DNA from: an uncultured cyanobacterium
GTDB lineage: Bacteria; Cyanobacteriota; Cyanobacteriia; PCC-6307; Cyanobiaceae
Direction of reading: 5' to 3'
Length of the DNA stretch: 5,033 nucleotides
NCBI GenBank assembly: GCA_903831165.1
Contig: CAIKWV010000458.1
Location: 1-5,033, forward strand
Positions 1 to 5,033 of the stretch are shown piece by piece. Position numbers and translations under genes: made by a program. How positions within the stretch are numbered: the stretch's first letter is position 1; the number at the start of each line of letters is the position of its first letter. The notes beneath the pieces are model-generated. The model saw nothing but the letters and a program-made list of their open reading frames with translations. It made no database searches and had not been told where the DNA came from.

Positions 1-1032
1 CCCGGGGCCCCGGCGCCGCCAGAGGGCCAGCTGCCACCAGGCCAGCAGCCACAGCTGCTGCTCGCCGTCGAGGGCCTCACTGAGATCGCGGGCCAGGCCC
101 AGAGCCACCAGGGGATCGCGATCCAGCTGCAGCAGCCGTTCGGCCAGACCCGGCGGCAGCTCCCGCCACTGGTGACGGTGCTCCAGCAGGGCCCCTGGCG
201 AACCCGCCGCCAGCTCCAGCAACTCGGGCGGATCGGGTCTGGGCGGTGGCTCGCACTCGGGCTCGGCCGCTGCAGCCCCGGCCAGGGAGCTGGCGGCGGG
301 TTCGGGGAGTTCCGTCGCGGCGCCGCCGTCCGCGCCGGTTTTGGCCGAGGCTTTCCTGGCCGACGGTTTCTTGCCCGAGGTCTTGCTGGCCAGGGCGGTC
401 TCGGCCGCGGGCCGCTGGGGCGGCTCCGCCGGCAACGCCGCCAGCACCTGGCCCACCAGCTGACTGGAGAGGCGCACGAACGGAATCTGCTGGCAGCGGG
501 AGCGGATCGTGCTGAGCAACTGATCCGGTGCGGCGCAGATCAGGATCAGCAGGCCCGTTCCCGGTTCTTCAAGGGTCTTGAGCAGGGCATTGGCAGCCCC
601 CTCGGCCATCGCCTCGGCCCCTTCCACCACCACCAGGCCCCCGGGGGCCTCGACCGGATGGCGGGCCAGGAAGCGGGTCAGATCGCGGATCTGCTCCAGA
701 CGGATCTGGGGGGAGCTGCGGCGGTTCACCCCCTCCGCCAGGGCCTCGGAGGCCTTCACCAGCCGGCCCTGATGCTGATAGGTGGGCTCCACCCAGAGCA
801 GATCGGGGTGGTTCCCCTGGGCCAGGCGGCGGCGCAGGGCCGGCAACCCCGAGCGCCAGGCCTCAGAGCCGGCCACCACCCCTTCCAGGAAGCGCAGCGC
901 AGCCATTCGCCGTCCGACACCGTCGGCCCCGGCGAACAGATAGGCGGGTGCGATCCGGCGCCGCTCCAGGGCAGCCTCCAGCAGGGCCACGGCCCGGGGC
1001 TGGCCCAGCAGATCGGCGAACAGCTCGGTCAT
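1..1032 (-). CDS. holB: DNA polymerase III subunit delta-prime (clamp loader), partial at C-terminus
   Basis: Subunit of the clamp loader that opens the sliding beta clamp and places it on primed DNA. The frame is open from ATG at 1032 to the left edge (344 codons) with no stop, so the C-terminus is missing. Visible parts: an AAA+ N-terminus, GQPRAV (10-15), a degenerate P-loop GADGVGRRM (35-43) lacking the Walker A lysine, GNHPDL (73-78), a degenerate Walker B LVVVEGAEAM (133-142), ANALLKTLEEP (147-157), and the clamp-loader SRC motif (178-180) that carries the arginine finger. A GSPG sensor-2-like motif lies at 277-280. A dead P-loop is expected for delta-prime and argues against tau/gamma (DnaX). 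The four zinc-binding cysteines of the E. coli protein are absent. Residues 201-268 are a low-complexity insertion, lysine-rich at 217-231. The start abuts the tmk stop and has a Shine-Dalgarno-like AGGGAG 8 nt upstream. Confidence 0.92.
   Translation of the reverse strand, partial: MTELFADLLGQPRAVALLEAALERRRIAPAYLFAGADGVGRRMAALRFLEGVVAGSEAWRSGLPALRRRLAQGNHPDLLWVEPTYQHQGRLVKASEALAEGVNRRSSPQIRLEQIRDLTRFLARHPVEAPGGLVVVEGAEAMAEGAANALLKTLEEPGTGLLILICAAPDQLLSTIRSRCQQIPFVRLSSQLVGQVLAALPAEPPQRPAAETALASKTSGKKPSARKASAKTGADGGAATELPEPAASSLAGAAAAEPECEPPPRPDPPELLELAAGSPGALLEHRHQWRELPPGLAERLLQLDRDPLVALGLARDLSEALDGEQQLWLLAWWQLALWRRRGPG
337..396 (-). repeat. Lysine-rich five-codon repeat in holB
   Basis: Residues 213-232 read as four five-residue units: ALASK, TSGKK, PSARK, ASAKT. 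At DNA level three adjacent 15-nt units share a TCG-G core at the second codon. The segment is basic and unstructured in character, resembling histone-H1-like tails, and sits inside a longer Ala/Pro-rich insertion (residues 201-268). Confidence 0.7.
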
Positions 1033-2004
1033 TCAGGATTCTCCCTGCGGCGGGCCCCAGGCCCCCTCAACCCCCAACCGCGGGGATGCAGGCGACGGCT
1101 TGGCCGTGACATCAGGGGGACTGGAGCGGGCCTCGGCAGCGCTCTGCAGACCACCGGCAGCCCCCTCGGCAATGGGCTGCGGGGGAAGCGAAAGCGCATC
1201 GACAACGGCCTCCACCGCGCCGGCAGCGCTCTGCACGCCACCTGGGGACATCGGGGGAAGGGCATCCAGGGGAAGCGGAGGCGCCTCGGCGGGGTTTGGC
1301 GAGCAAGTGGGCAGCGCAGCGGGAGCAACCCCGCCCAGCTGAGCCTCAATCAGCCGGCAACAGGCGGCCGTGACCGCCGGCGCCGGGGCCGTGGCGTCGA
1401 TCCTCAGCCAGCCGCGCTGCGCCGCCAGCTGGCCGAAACCGGCAACGACCCGGGCCAGAAAGGCCTCGCCACTGGCCTCGATCCGATCGGCGGCCCGGCC
1501 CTGGCGGCGCTGCAGCGACAGCGCCAGGGGCAACTCGAGCCAGAGGGTGAGATCGGCCCGCAGGCCGGCGGTGGCGATCGCCTCCAGCTGCCCGATCAGG
1601 GCCAGGGACAGGCCCCGGCCGTACCCCTGGTAGGCGGCGGTGGAGCCGGCGAAGCGATCGCAGAGCACCCAGTCACCGGCCTCCAGGGCCGGCCGGATCG
1701 TGGCGGCCACATGCTGGGCCCGATCGGCGGCGTAGAGCAGCAGCTCCGCCGTCGGGCAGGGGACGGCGGCCTCGGGCGGATGCAGCAGCAGGCTGCGCAG
1801 GGCCTGCCCCAGGGCAGTGCCGCCCGGTTCGCGGCTCACCAGCAACCGGGCTCCTGCTGGCATCAGGCCGCTGGCCGGCAGCCATTGGCGGAGGGCTTCG
1901 AGCTGGGTGGTCTTGCCGCAGCCGTCGATGCCCTCCAGCACCAGAAAACGGCCAGGCAGCTGCGGGCTGGAGGAGGAACGGGACGGGCGTTCAGCGGCGC
2001 TCAA
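1033..2004 (-). CDS. tmk: Thymidylate kinase with long repetitive C-terminal extension
   Basis: Phosphorylates dTMP to dTDP using ATP, the last specific step of dTTP synthesis, in the cytoplasm. The core is complete: P-loop GIDGCGKTT (25-33), REPGGT (58-63), the DRF substrate motif (116-118) followed by STAAYQGYGRGL, a DLTLWLELP strand (151-159) and an arginine-rich LID around RRQGRAADR (166-174). Arginine in the LID rather than in the P-loop is the bacterial type II arrangement. The family core normally ends near 205-215 residues and here ends about residue 223. It is followed by about 100 residues rich in Ala, Pro and Gly containing an imperfect 29-residue repeat. The TTG start is supported by GGAGG placed 8 nt upstream and by the four-base overlap with the ATPase stop. 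No catalytic residue appears lost. What the tail does is unknown. Confidence 0.96.
   Translation of the reverse strand: MSAAERPSRSSSSPQLPGRFLVLEGIDGCGKTTQLEALRQWLPASGLMPAGARLLVSREPGGTALGQALRSLLLHPPEAAVPCPTAELLLYAADRAQHVAATIRPALEAGDWVLCDRFAGSTAAYQGYGRGLSLALIGQLEAIATAGLRADLTLWLELPLALSLQRRQGRAADRIEASGEAFLARVVAGFGQLAAQRGWLRIDATAPAPAVTAACCRLIEAQLGGVAPAALPTCSPNPAEAPPLPLDALPPMSPGGVQSAAGAVEAVVDALSLPPQPIAEGAAGGLQSAAEARSSPPDVTAKPSPASPRLGVEGAWGPPQGES
1041..1046 (-). promoter_or_regulatory. Ribosome-binding site AGGGAG for holB, inside the tmk coding end
   Basis: AGGGAG is 8 nt from the holB ATG at 1032 and lies in the final codons of the tmk tail. It supports the holB start and means the end of the tail also carries a signal needed by the next gene. 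Confidence 0.65.
1134..1235 (-). repeat. 87-bp-spaced in-frame direct repeat in the tmk tail
   Basis: CGGCAGCGCTCTGCA occurs at 1134-1148 and again at 1221-1235, 87 bp (29 codons) apart. A further seven bases match at five positions. On the coding strand they encode GGVQSAAGA (255-263) and GGLQSAAEA (284-292). Flanking Pro-Leu-rich stretches are also alike, so the tail looks like two diverged copies of a roughly 29-residue unit. Confidence 0.75.
1574..1581. repeat. HIP1 octamer GCGATCGC in tmk (extended to GGCGATCGCC)
   Basis: Perfect HIP1 palindrome, the octamer over-represented in many cyanobacterial genomes. Four copies occur in this window, all in coding DNA. Confidence 0.85.
1654..1661. 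repeat. HIP1 octamer GCGATCGC in tmk, near the DRF motif
   Basis: Second perfect HIP1 copy, lacking the outer G/C pair. It overlaps the codons for the Asp-Arg of the substrate motif. Confidence 0.85.
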
Positions 2005-4730
2005 GCCGAGGTCCTCCGGCGCTGGCCGCGGCCATCCTGCAGCAGCAGGGCATTGACCACGACCGTGATCGAACTGAGGGCCATCAGCAGGGCCGCCAGG
2101 GGCGGCGTCAGCAGCAGGTTGAAACGCGGCAGCAGCACCCCGGCGGCGATCGGCAGCACGATCAGGTTGTAGCCGAAGGCCCAGATCAGGTTCTGGCGCA
2201 CCTTGGCCATGGTGCGGCCGGCGATCTCCAGGGCGTCATCGAGCCCCTGCAGGCGATCGCCCATCACCACCAGCGAGGCGCTCTCCTGGGCGATCTGGGT
2301 GCCGGTGCCGACGGCCACCCCCAGATCGGCCGCCGCCAGGGCCGGGGCATCGTTAATGCCATCGCCCACCATCGCCACGGCCCCACCCGAACGCTTGCGG
2401 GCCAGGATCCGCTCCAGCTTCTGCTCCGGCCTCAGCTCCCAGCCCAGCTCATCGTCGGCCAGCCCCAGCAGGGCCCCCAACCGGCGCACACTGGCCTGGC
2501 GGTCACCGCTGAGCAGCCCCAGCTGCAGACCTCGGTGACGCAGGGCTTCCAGGGTGGCGGCGGCATCCTGGCGGGGGCGATCCTGCACGGCCACCAGGCC
2601 CAGCAAGCGGCCGGCTTCGGCCACCGCCAACACCGTGGCCCCACCGGCTTCGAGGGCCTCCTGGCGGAGCCGGGCCTGATCACGGATCGGCACCTGGCAG
2701 GCGTCCAGCCAGTCCAGCCGGCCCACCAGCAGATCGGGCGGCCCGTCGCTGGCGGCGGCTTCCAGCCAGCCCTGCAGGCCTTCGCCGACCACCGTGCGGC
2801 TGGCCGCCAGAGGCAGCAACGGCAACTGGCGGCGCTGGGCCTCCTGCAGCAGGGCATGGGCGAGGGGATGGCGGCTCTGCTGCTCGAGGCTGGCGGCCAG
2901 CTGCACCAAGCGATCCTGCGGCGAGAGGCCCCCGGGAGCCTCGCCGTCGCCCAGAGGCTCCACCGCCGTCACCAGCGGACGCCCCAGGGTGAGGGTGCCG
3001 GTCTTGTCGAACAGCACGACCCGCAGGCGGGCCGCCATCTCGATCGCGTCGCCGCCGCGGAACAGCAGGCCGGAGCGGGCCGCCAAGCCCGAACCGACCG
3101 TGATCGCCGTCGGGGTGGCCAGGCCGAGGGCGCAGGGGCAGGCCACCACCAGCACGGCGATCGCCAGCTGCAGGGCCAGGGCCAGGGGCGTCGTCGCCCG
3201 GGCACCGAAAACGCCGTGACCGGCATGGGAGCCGGCCTGGGCCATCGCCGCCATCGCCGGATCGGCCAGCACCCCGGGCCAGAGCCGGGTGCCCCATAGC
3301 CACCAGAACAGGAAGGTGACCAGCGCCAGCGCCAGCACCACCAGGGCAAAGCGGCCCGCCACCTGATCGGCCAGCCGCTGGATCGGCGCCTTACGCGCCT
3401 GGGCCTGCTCCACCAGATGGACGATGCGGGCAATGGCGCTGTCGGCGCCGCTGCGCAGCACCTCCAGCACCAGGGGCGCCTCCAGGTTGAGGCTGCCGGC
3501 CGCCAATTCAGAGCCGGCCGACGCCTGCAGGGGCAGGGGTTCACCGGTCAGGGCGGAGATGTCCACCGCCGAGGCCCCCTCGCGCACCACCCCATCCACC
3601 GGCACCCGATCGCCCGGCAGCAGCCGCAGCCGGTCCCCCGGCCGCAGGCCCCCCACCCGCACCTGGCGGGGGGGGCCATCGCCGAGCAGCAGCAGGGCGT
3701 GGTCGGGCTGCAGACCGGCGAGTTCCTCGATCGCCCGACCGGTGCGCCAGCGGGCGCGCTCTTCCAGGAAGCGACCGGCCAGCACGAAGCCCAGCAGCAT
3801 CACCGGCTCATTGTAGAAACAGGGCCAGCCGCTGCCGGGCAGCAGCAGGCCCACCAGGCTGGCCAGCCAGGCGCTGCCGACCCCCAGACCCACCAGGGTG
3901 TCCATGCTGGGCATGCCGGCCAAGGCCGAGCGGGCGCCCTGCAGCAGGATCGAGCGACCCGGACCGGCCAGGGCCACGGTGGCCACCAGTCCATGGACCC
4001 AGGGGCTGGCCAGCAGGCCCCAGGGATCGTGCCAGGGGAGCTGACCGGCATCGGCCAGGTGCCCCAGCCCCGAGACCAGCACCAGCACCAGGGCCACCAC
4101 CAGCTGGCGCCAGCGCTGCCACCAGTCCCGCTGCCGGCGGCGCTCCTGCAGGCTGTGGGGCAAGCTCTGGCCGCCCTCGCGCAGGCGGGCCGCAAAGCCG
4201 AGAGCCGCCAGGCTGGCCAGCACCGGGGCAAGCAGATCGATCTCGGCGCCAGGAGCGGCCGAAGCCGCCGTCTCGCTGGTGGGCACCGCACCCGTGGCGG
4301 GGGTCGCAGCGGATTCCGCCATGCCGCCAGGGGTGCGGTCCGCAGCCGCAGTGATCACGCCAGCCGCGGAGGAAGCGCCAGCCGCCGATGGCGTTGGAAC
4401 AGGCGAGGCCGATGGCGTGGATGGGGGGGATCGCCTGCTCGCAGGAGCTGCAGCGCTCGTCAGCGCCGGATCCAGCTCCAGCCAGGCCGTGCGGGTGAGC
4501 AGGTTGACGCTGGCGGCCCGCACCCCGGGCTGTTGCAACAGGCGCTGTTCGACGGCGCGCACGCAGCCGCCGCACTTCATGCCGTCCACCTCCAGCAGCA
4601 ACGTCAGGGGCGGCTGAAGGGGCGCCTCGGGACCAGGAGGGGACGCGGGGGGAGGAGCCTGCTCACTGCGGGCGGGCCGGTTGGAAGCGAAGGGGGCCAA
4701 CGGCAGCAGGGCAGGGACTCGGGGGCCCAA
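2001..4730 (-). CDS. Cu(I)-translocating P1B-type ATPase (CtaA/PacS/CopA family)
   Basis: Membrane pump that moves monovalent copper at the cost of ATP. In order: a Pro-rich leader (1-40); a heavy-metal-binding domain with GMKCGGC (50-56); two extra helices (about 207-225, 242-262) and the core helices; the actuator TGE (395-397); the CPC copper motif (531-533) in the sixth helix; DKTGT with phosphorylated Asp575; HP (621-622); and GDGIND (789-794). Tyr854-Asn855 and Met883 with Ser886-Ser887 in the last two helices are the Cu(I) signature of this family. The long fifth-to-sixth helix loop seems closer to cyanobacterial CtaA (copper import for plastocyanin) than PacS, but that is from memory, so I give no symbol. 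At 909 residues it is longer than the usual 720-800, partly from an insertion at 89-163 inside the metal-binding domain. The first start is TTG; an in-frame TTG lies 10 codons downstream, and neither has a clear ribosome-binding site. Confidence 0.96.
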   Translation of the reverse strand: MGPRVPALLPLAPFASNRPARSEQAPPPASPPGPEAPLQPPLTLLLEVDGMKCGGCVRAVEQRLLQQPGVRAASVNLLTRTAWLELDPALTSAAAPASRRSPPSTPSASPVPTPSAAGASSAAGVITAAADRTPGGMAESAATPATGAVPTSETAASAAPGAEIDLLAPVLASLAALGFAARLREGGQSLPHSLQERRRQRDWWQRWRQLVVALVLVLVSGLGHLADAGQLPWHDPWGLLASPWVHGLVATVALAGPGRSILLQGARSALAGMPSMDTLVGLGVGSAWLASLVGLLLPGSGWPCFYNEPVMLLGFVLAGRFLEERARWRTGRAIEELAGLQPDHALLLLGDGPPRQVRVGGLRPGDRLRLLPGDRVPVDGVVREGASAVDISALTGEPLPLQASAGSELAAGSLNLEAPLVLEVLRSGADSAIARIVHLVEQAQARKAPIQRLADQVAGRFALVVLALALVTFLFWWLWGTRLWPGVLADPAMAAMAQAGSHAGHGVFGARATTPLALALQLAIAVLVVACPCALGLATPTAITVGSGLAARSGLLFRGGDAIEMAARLRVVLFDKTGTLTLGRPLVTAVEPLGDGEAPGGLSPQDRLVQLAASLEQQSRHPLAHALLQEAQRRQLPLLPLAASRTVVGEGLQGWLEAAASDGPPDLLVGRLDWLDACQVPIRDQARLRQEALEAGGATVLAVAEAGRLLGLVAVQDRPRQDAAATLEALRHRGLQLGLLSGDRQASVRRLGALLGLADDELGWELRPEQKLERILARKRSGGAVAMVGDGINDAPALAAADLGVAVGTGTQIAQESASLVVMGDRLQGLDDALEIAGRTMAKVRQNLIWAFGYNLIVLPIAAGVLLPRFNLLLTPPLAALLMALSSITVVVNALLLQDGRGQRRRTSA
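2013..2017 (-). promoter_or_regulatory. Ribosome-binding site GGAGG for tmk, inside the ATPase coding end
   Basis: A full GGAGG lies within the last codons of the ATPase and is separated by 8 nt from TTG at 2004. It supports the rare TTG start of tmk and suggests that ribosomes ending on the ATPase reinitiate on tmk. Confidence 0.75.
2253..2260. repeat. HIP1 octamer GCGATCGC in the ATPase gene, C-terminal part
   Basis: Third copy, extended to GGCGATCGCC, just downstream (on the coding strand) of the GDGIND region. Confidence 0.85.
3157..3164. repeat. HIP1 octamer GCGATCGC in the ATPase gene, before the CPC motif
   Basis: Fourth copy, extended to GGCGATCGCC, within the codons of the sixth membrane helix. 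Confidence 0.85.
4242..4466 (-). repeat. Low-complexity insertion splitting the ATPase metal-binding domain
   Basis: Encodes ATPase residues 89-163, dominated by Ala, Ser, Pro, Thr and Gly. It lies between the third strand and second helix of the heavy-metal-associated fold. It carries two in-frame direct repeats at DNA level: CGCCAGCCGC at 4358-4367 and 4376-4385 (18 nt apart), and GCCGATGGCGT at 4384-4394 and 4408-4418 (24 nt apart). These encode [10 protein letters not shown]-like and [16 protein letters not shown] pairs, consistent with slippage. Confidence 0.8.
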
Positions 4731-4746
4731 GGCTAGGAAGATCCAG

Positions 4747-4760
4747 GCCGGCGGCCCGGC
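4747..4760. other. Small GC hairpin in the divergent intergenic region
   Basis: GCCGG (4747-4751) and CCGGC (4756-4760) pair perfectly across a four-base loop, with a possible G-T pair outside. There is no following T-run, so it is not a Rho-independent terminator. Such short GC palindromes arise easily at this base composition. Confidence 0.25.
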
Positions 4761-4764
4761 TCCC

Positions 4765-4770
4765 GGAGGG
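4765..4770 (+). promoter_or_regulatory. Candidate ribosome-binding site GGAGGG upstream of ycf3
   Basis: GGAGGG sits 10 nt before ATG 4781 and 37 nt before GTG 4808. Its spacing favours the upstream ATG, while family alignment favours the GTG. It therefore bears directly on which ycf3 start is used. Confidence 0.4.
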
Positions 4771-4807
4771 ACGGGGCAGGATGGTGGGCAGATCCAGACA
4801 GCTCGCC

Positions 4808-5033
4808 GTGCCCCGCTCCCAGCGCAACGACAACTTCATCGACAAGAGCTTCACGGTGATGGCGGATCTGATCGTCAAGCTGCTGCCGATCGATCCCAAG
4901 GCCAAGGAGGCGTACGTCTATTACCGCGACGGGCTCTCAGCCCAGAACGACGGCGACTACGCCGAAGCCCTGGACAACTATGAGGAAGCGCTGCGGCTGG
5001 AAGAAAACTCCATCGACCGGGGCGAGATCCTCA
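4808..5033 (+). CDS. ycf3: Photosystem I assembly protein Ycf3, partial at C-terminus
   Basis: Thylakoid-associated TPR protein that acts as a chaperone in assembly of the photosystem I reaction centre (PsaA/PsaB). Only the first 75 codons are in the window; the family is about 170 residues long. The N-terminus [20 protein letters not shown] is the highly conserved Ycf3 opening. Residues about 35-67 form the first TPR, with [20 protein letters not shown] followed by [14 protein letters not shown] chose GTG at 4808 because family members begin at this residue. An in-frame ATG nine codons upstream (4781) has a better Shine-Dalgarno match and would add MVGRSRQLA, so the start is uncertain. The gene is divergent from the copper ATPase and is the only gene on the plus strand here. 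Confidence 0.95.
   Translation, partial: MPRSQRNDNFIDKSFTVMADLIVKLLPIDPKAKEAYVYYRDGLSAQNDGDYAEALDNYEEALRLEENSIDRGEIL

Larger units (their letters stand above)
4731..4807. promoter_or_regulatory. Short divergent intergenic region between the copper ATPase and ycf3
   Basis: This is the only non-coding stretch in the window, and it must hold 5' sequences for both divergent genes unless their promoters lie inside coding DNA. It is very GC-rich, and I could not find a convincing -10/-35 pair on either strand or a recognisable metal-regulator operator. It contains a small GC stem-loop (4747-4760), a Shine-Dalgarno-like GGAGGG (4765-4770), and one copy of the octamer AGATCCAG (4739-4746) repeated at 4790-4797. 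The role is inferred from position only. Confidence 0.45.

Noticed and set aside
113..124. A 12-bp perfect palindrome GGATCGCGATCC in holB
   Set aside because: It is explained by the codons for Leu-Asp-Arg-Asp-Pro. A single short palindrome in coding DNA gives no support for a binding site.
1029..1349. An alternative minus-strand frame over the tmk tail, considered as a separate small gene
   Set aside because: It is Arg/Pro-rich without a domain or ribosome-binding site. The tmk frame is continuous and joins holB exactly at TGAATG.
172..2172. A 666-codon open frame on the plus strand, antisense to holB and tmk
   Set aside because: The translation is Gly/Gln/Arg-rich with no recognisable domain, and the minus strand carries clear holB and tmk motifs. 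Long antisense frames are expected in high-GC coding DNA.
2535..3299. A 254-codon plus-strand open frame opposite the ATPase nucleotide-binding region
   Set aside because: The same Gln/His/Arg-rich shadow composition appears. The opposite strand encodes DKTGT, HP and CPC motifs in a continuous frame.
3417..4736. A 439-codon open frame on the plus strand opposite the ATPase
   Set aside because: It has a His/Gln/Gly-rich composition and no motifs, and it fully overlaps the ATPase with its intact helices and metal-binding domain. It is an antisense shadow.
4747..4760. The intergenic GC hairpin as a transcription terminator
   Set aside because: There is no T-run on either side, and the genes on either side diverge, so no transcript would be expected to end here.
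4681..4983. A 100-codon plus-strand frame overlapping the start of ycf3
   Set aside because: It is out of frame with the strongly conserved Ycf3 protein, ends inside it, and shows no domain.

Overview
The window looks like a piece of a high-GC unicellular cyanobacterial chromosome, most like the freshwater or brackish Cyanobium/Synechococcus picocyanobacteria. The evidence is a ycf3 gene whose N-terminus closely matches the picocyanobacterial form, a copper P-type ATPase of the cyanobacterial type, four copies of the HIP1 octamer GCGATCGC, and a base composition I judge by eye to be near 70% GC. The species assignment is inference.

Layout: three genes on the minus strand form one tightly packed run, read from right to left. 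These are a Cu(I)-type P1B ATPase (4730 to 2001), thymidylate kinase tmk (2004 to 1033) and the DNA polymerase III delta-prime subunit holB (1032 to beyond the left edge). The ATPase stop and tmk start share the bases TTGA. The tmk stop is followed directly by the holB start (TGAATG). Both downstream genes have a Shine-Dalgarno-like sequence 8 nt before the start, so one transcript with coupled translation is likely. On the plus strand, ycf3 (photosystem I assembly) starts at 4808 (or 4781) and runs off the right edge. It is divergent from the ATPase across about 50 to 77 bp, the only intergenic DNA in the window.

Functionally, tmk (dTTP supply) and holB (clamp loader) serve DNA replication. 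The ATPase moves copper, which cyanobacteria need for plastocyanin and cytochrome oxidase, and ycf3 serves photosystem I. I see no mobile element, CRISPR array, RNA gene or defence system, and all four genes belong to known families.

The most unusual feature is that all three minus-strand genes carry long low-complexity Ala/Pro/Ser segments absent from the usual family architecture. One splits the ATPase heavy-metal-binding domain, one extends the kinase by about 100 residues, and one lies in the clamp-loader subunit and includes a lysine-rich five-residue repeat. Each contains short in-frame direct repeats, which suggests growth by replication slippage in loops and tails that tolerate it. 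I do not see evidence for a wholly new system.
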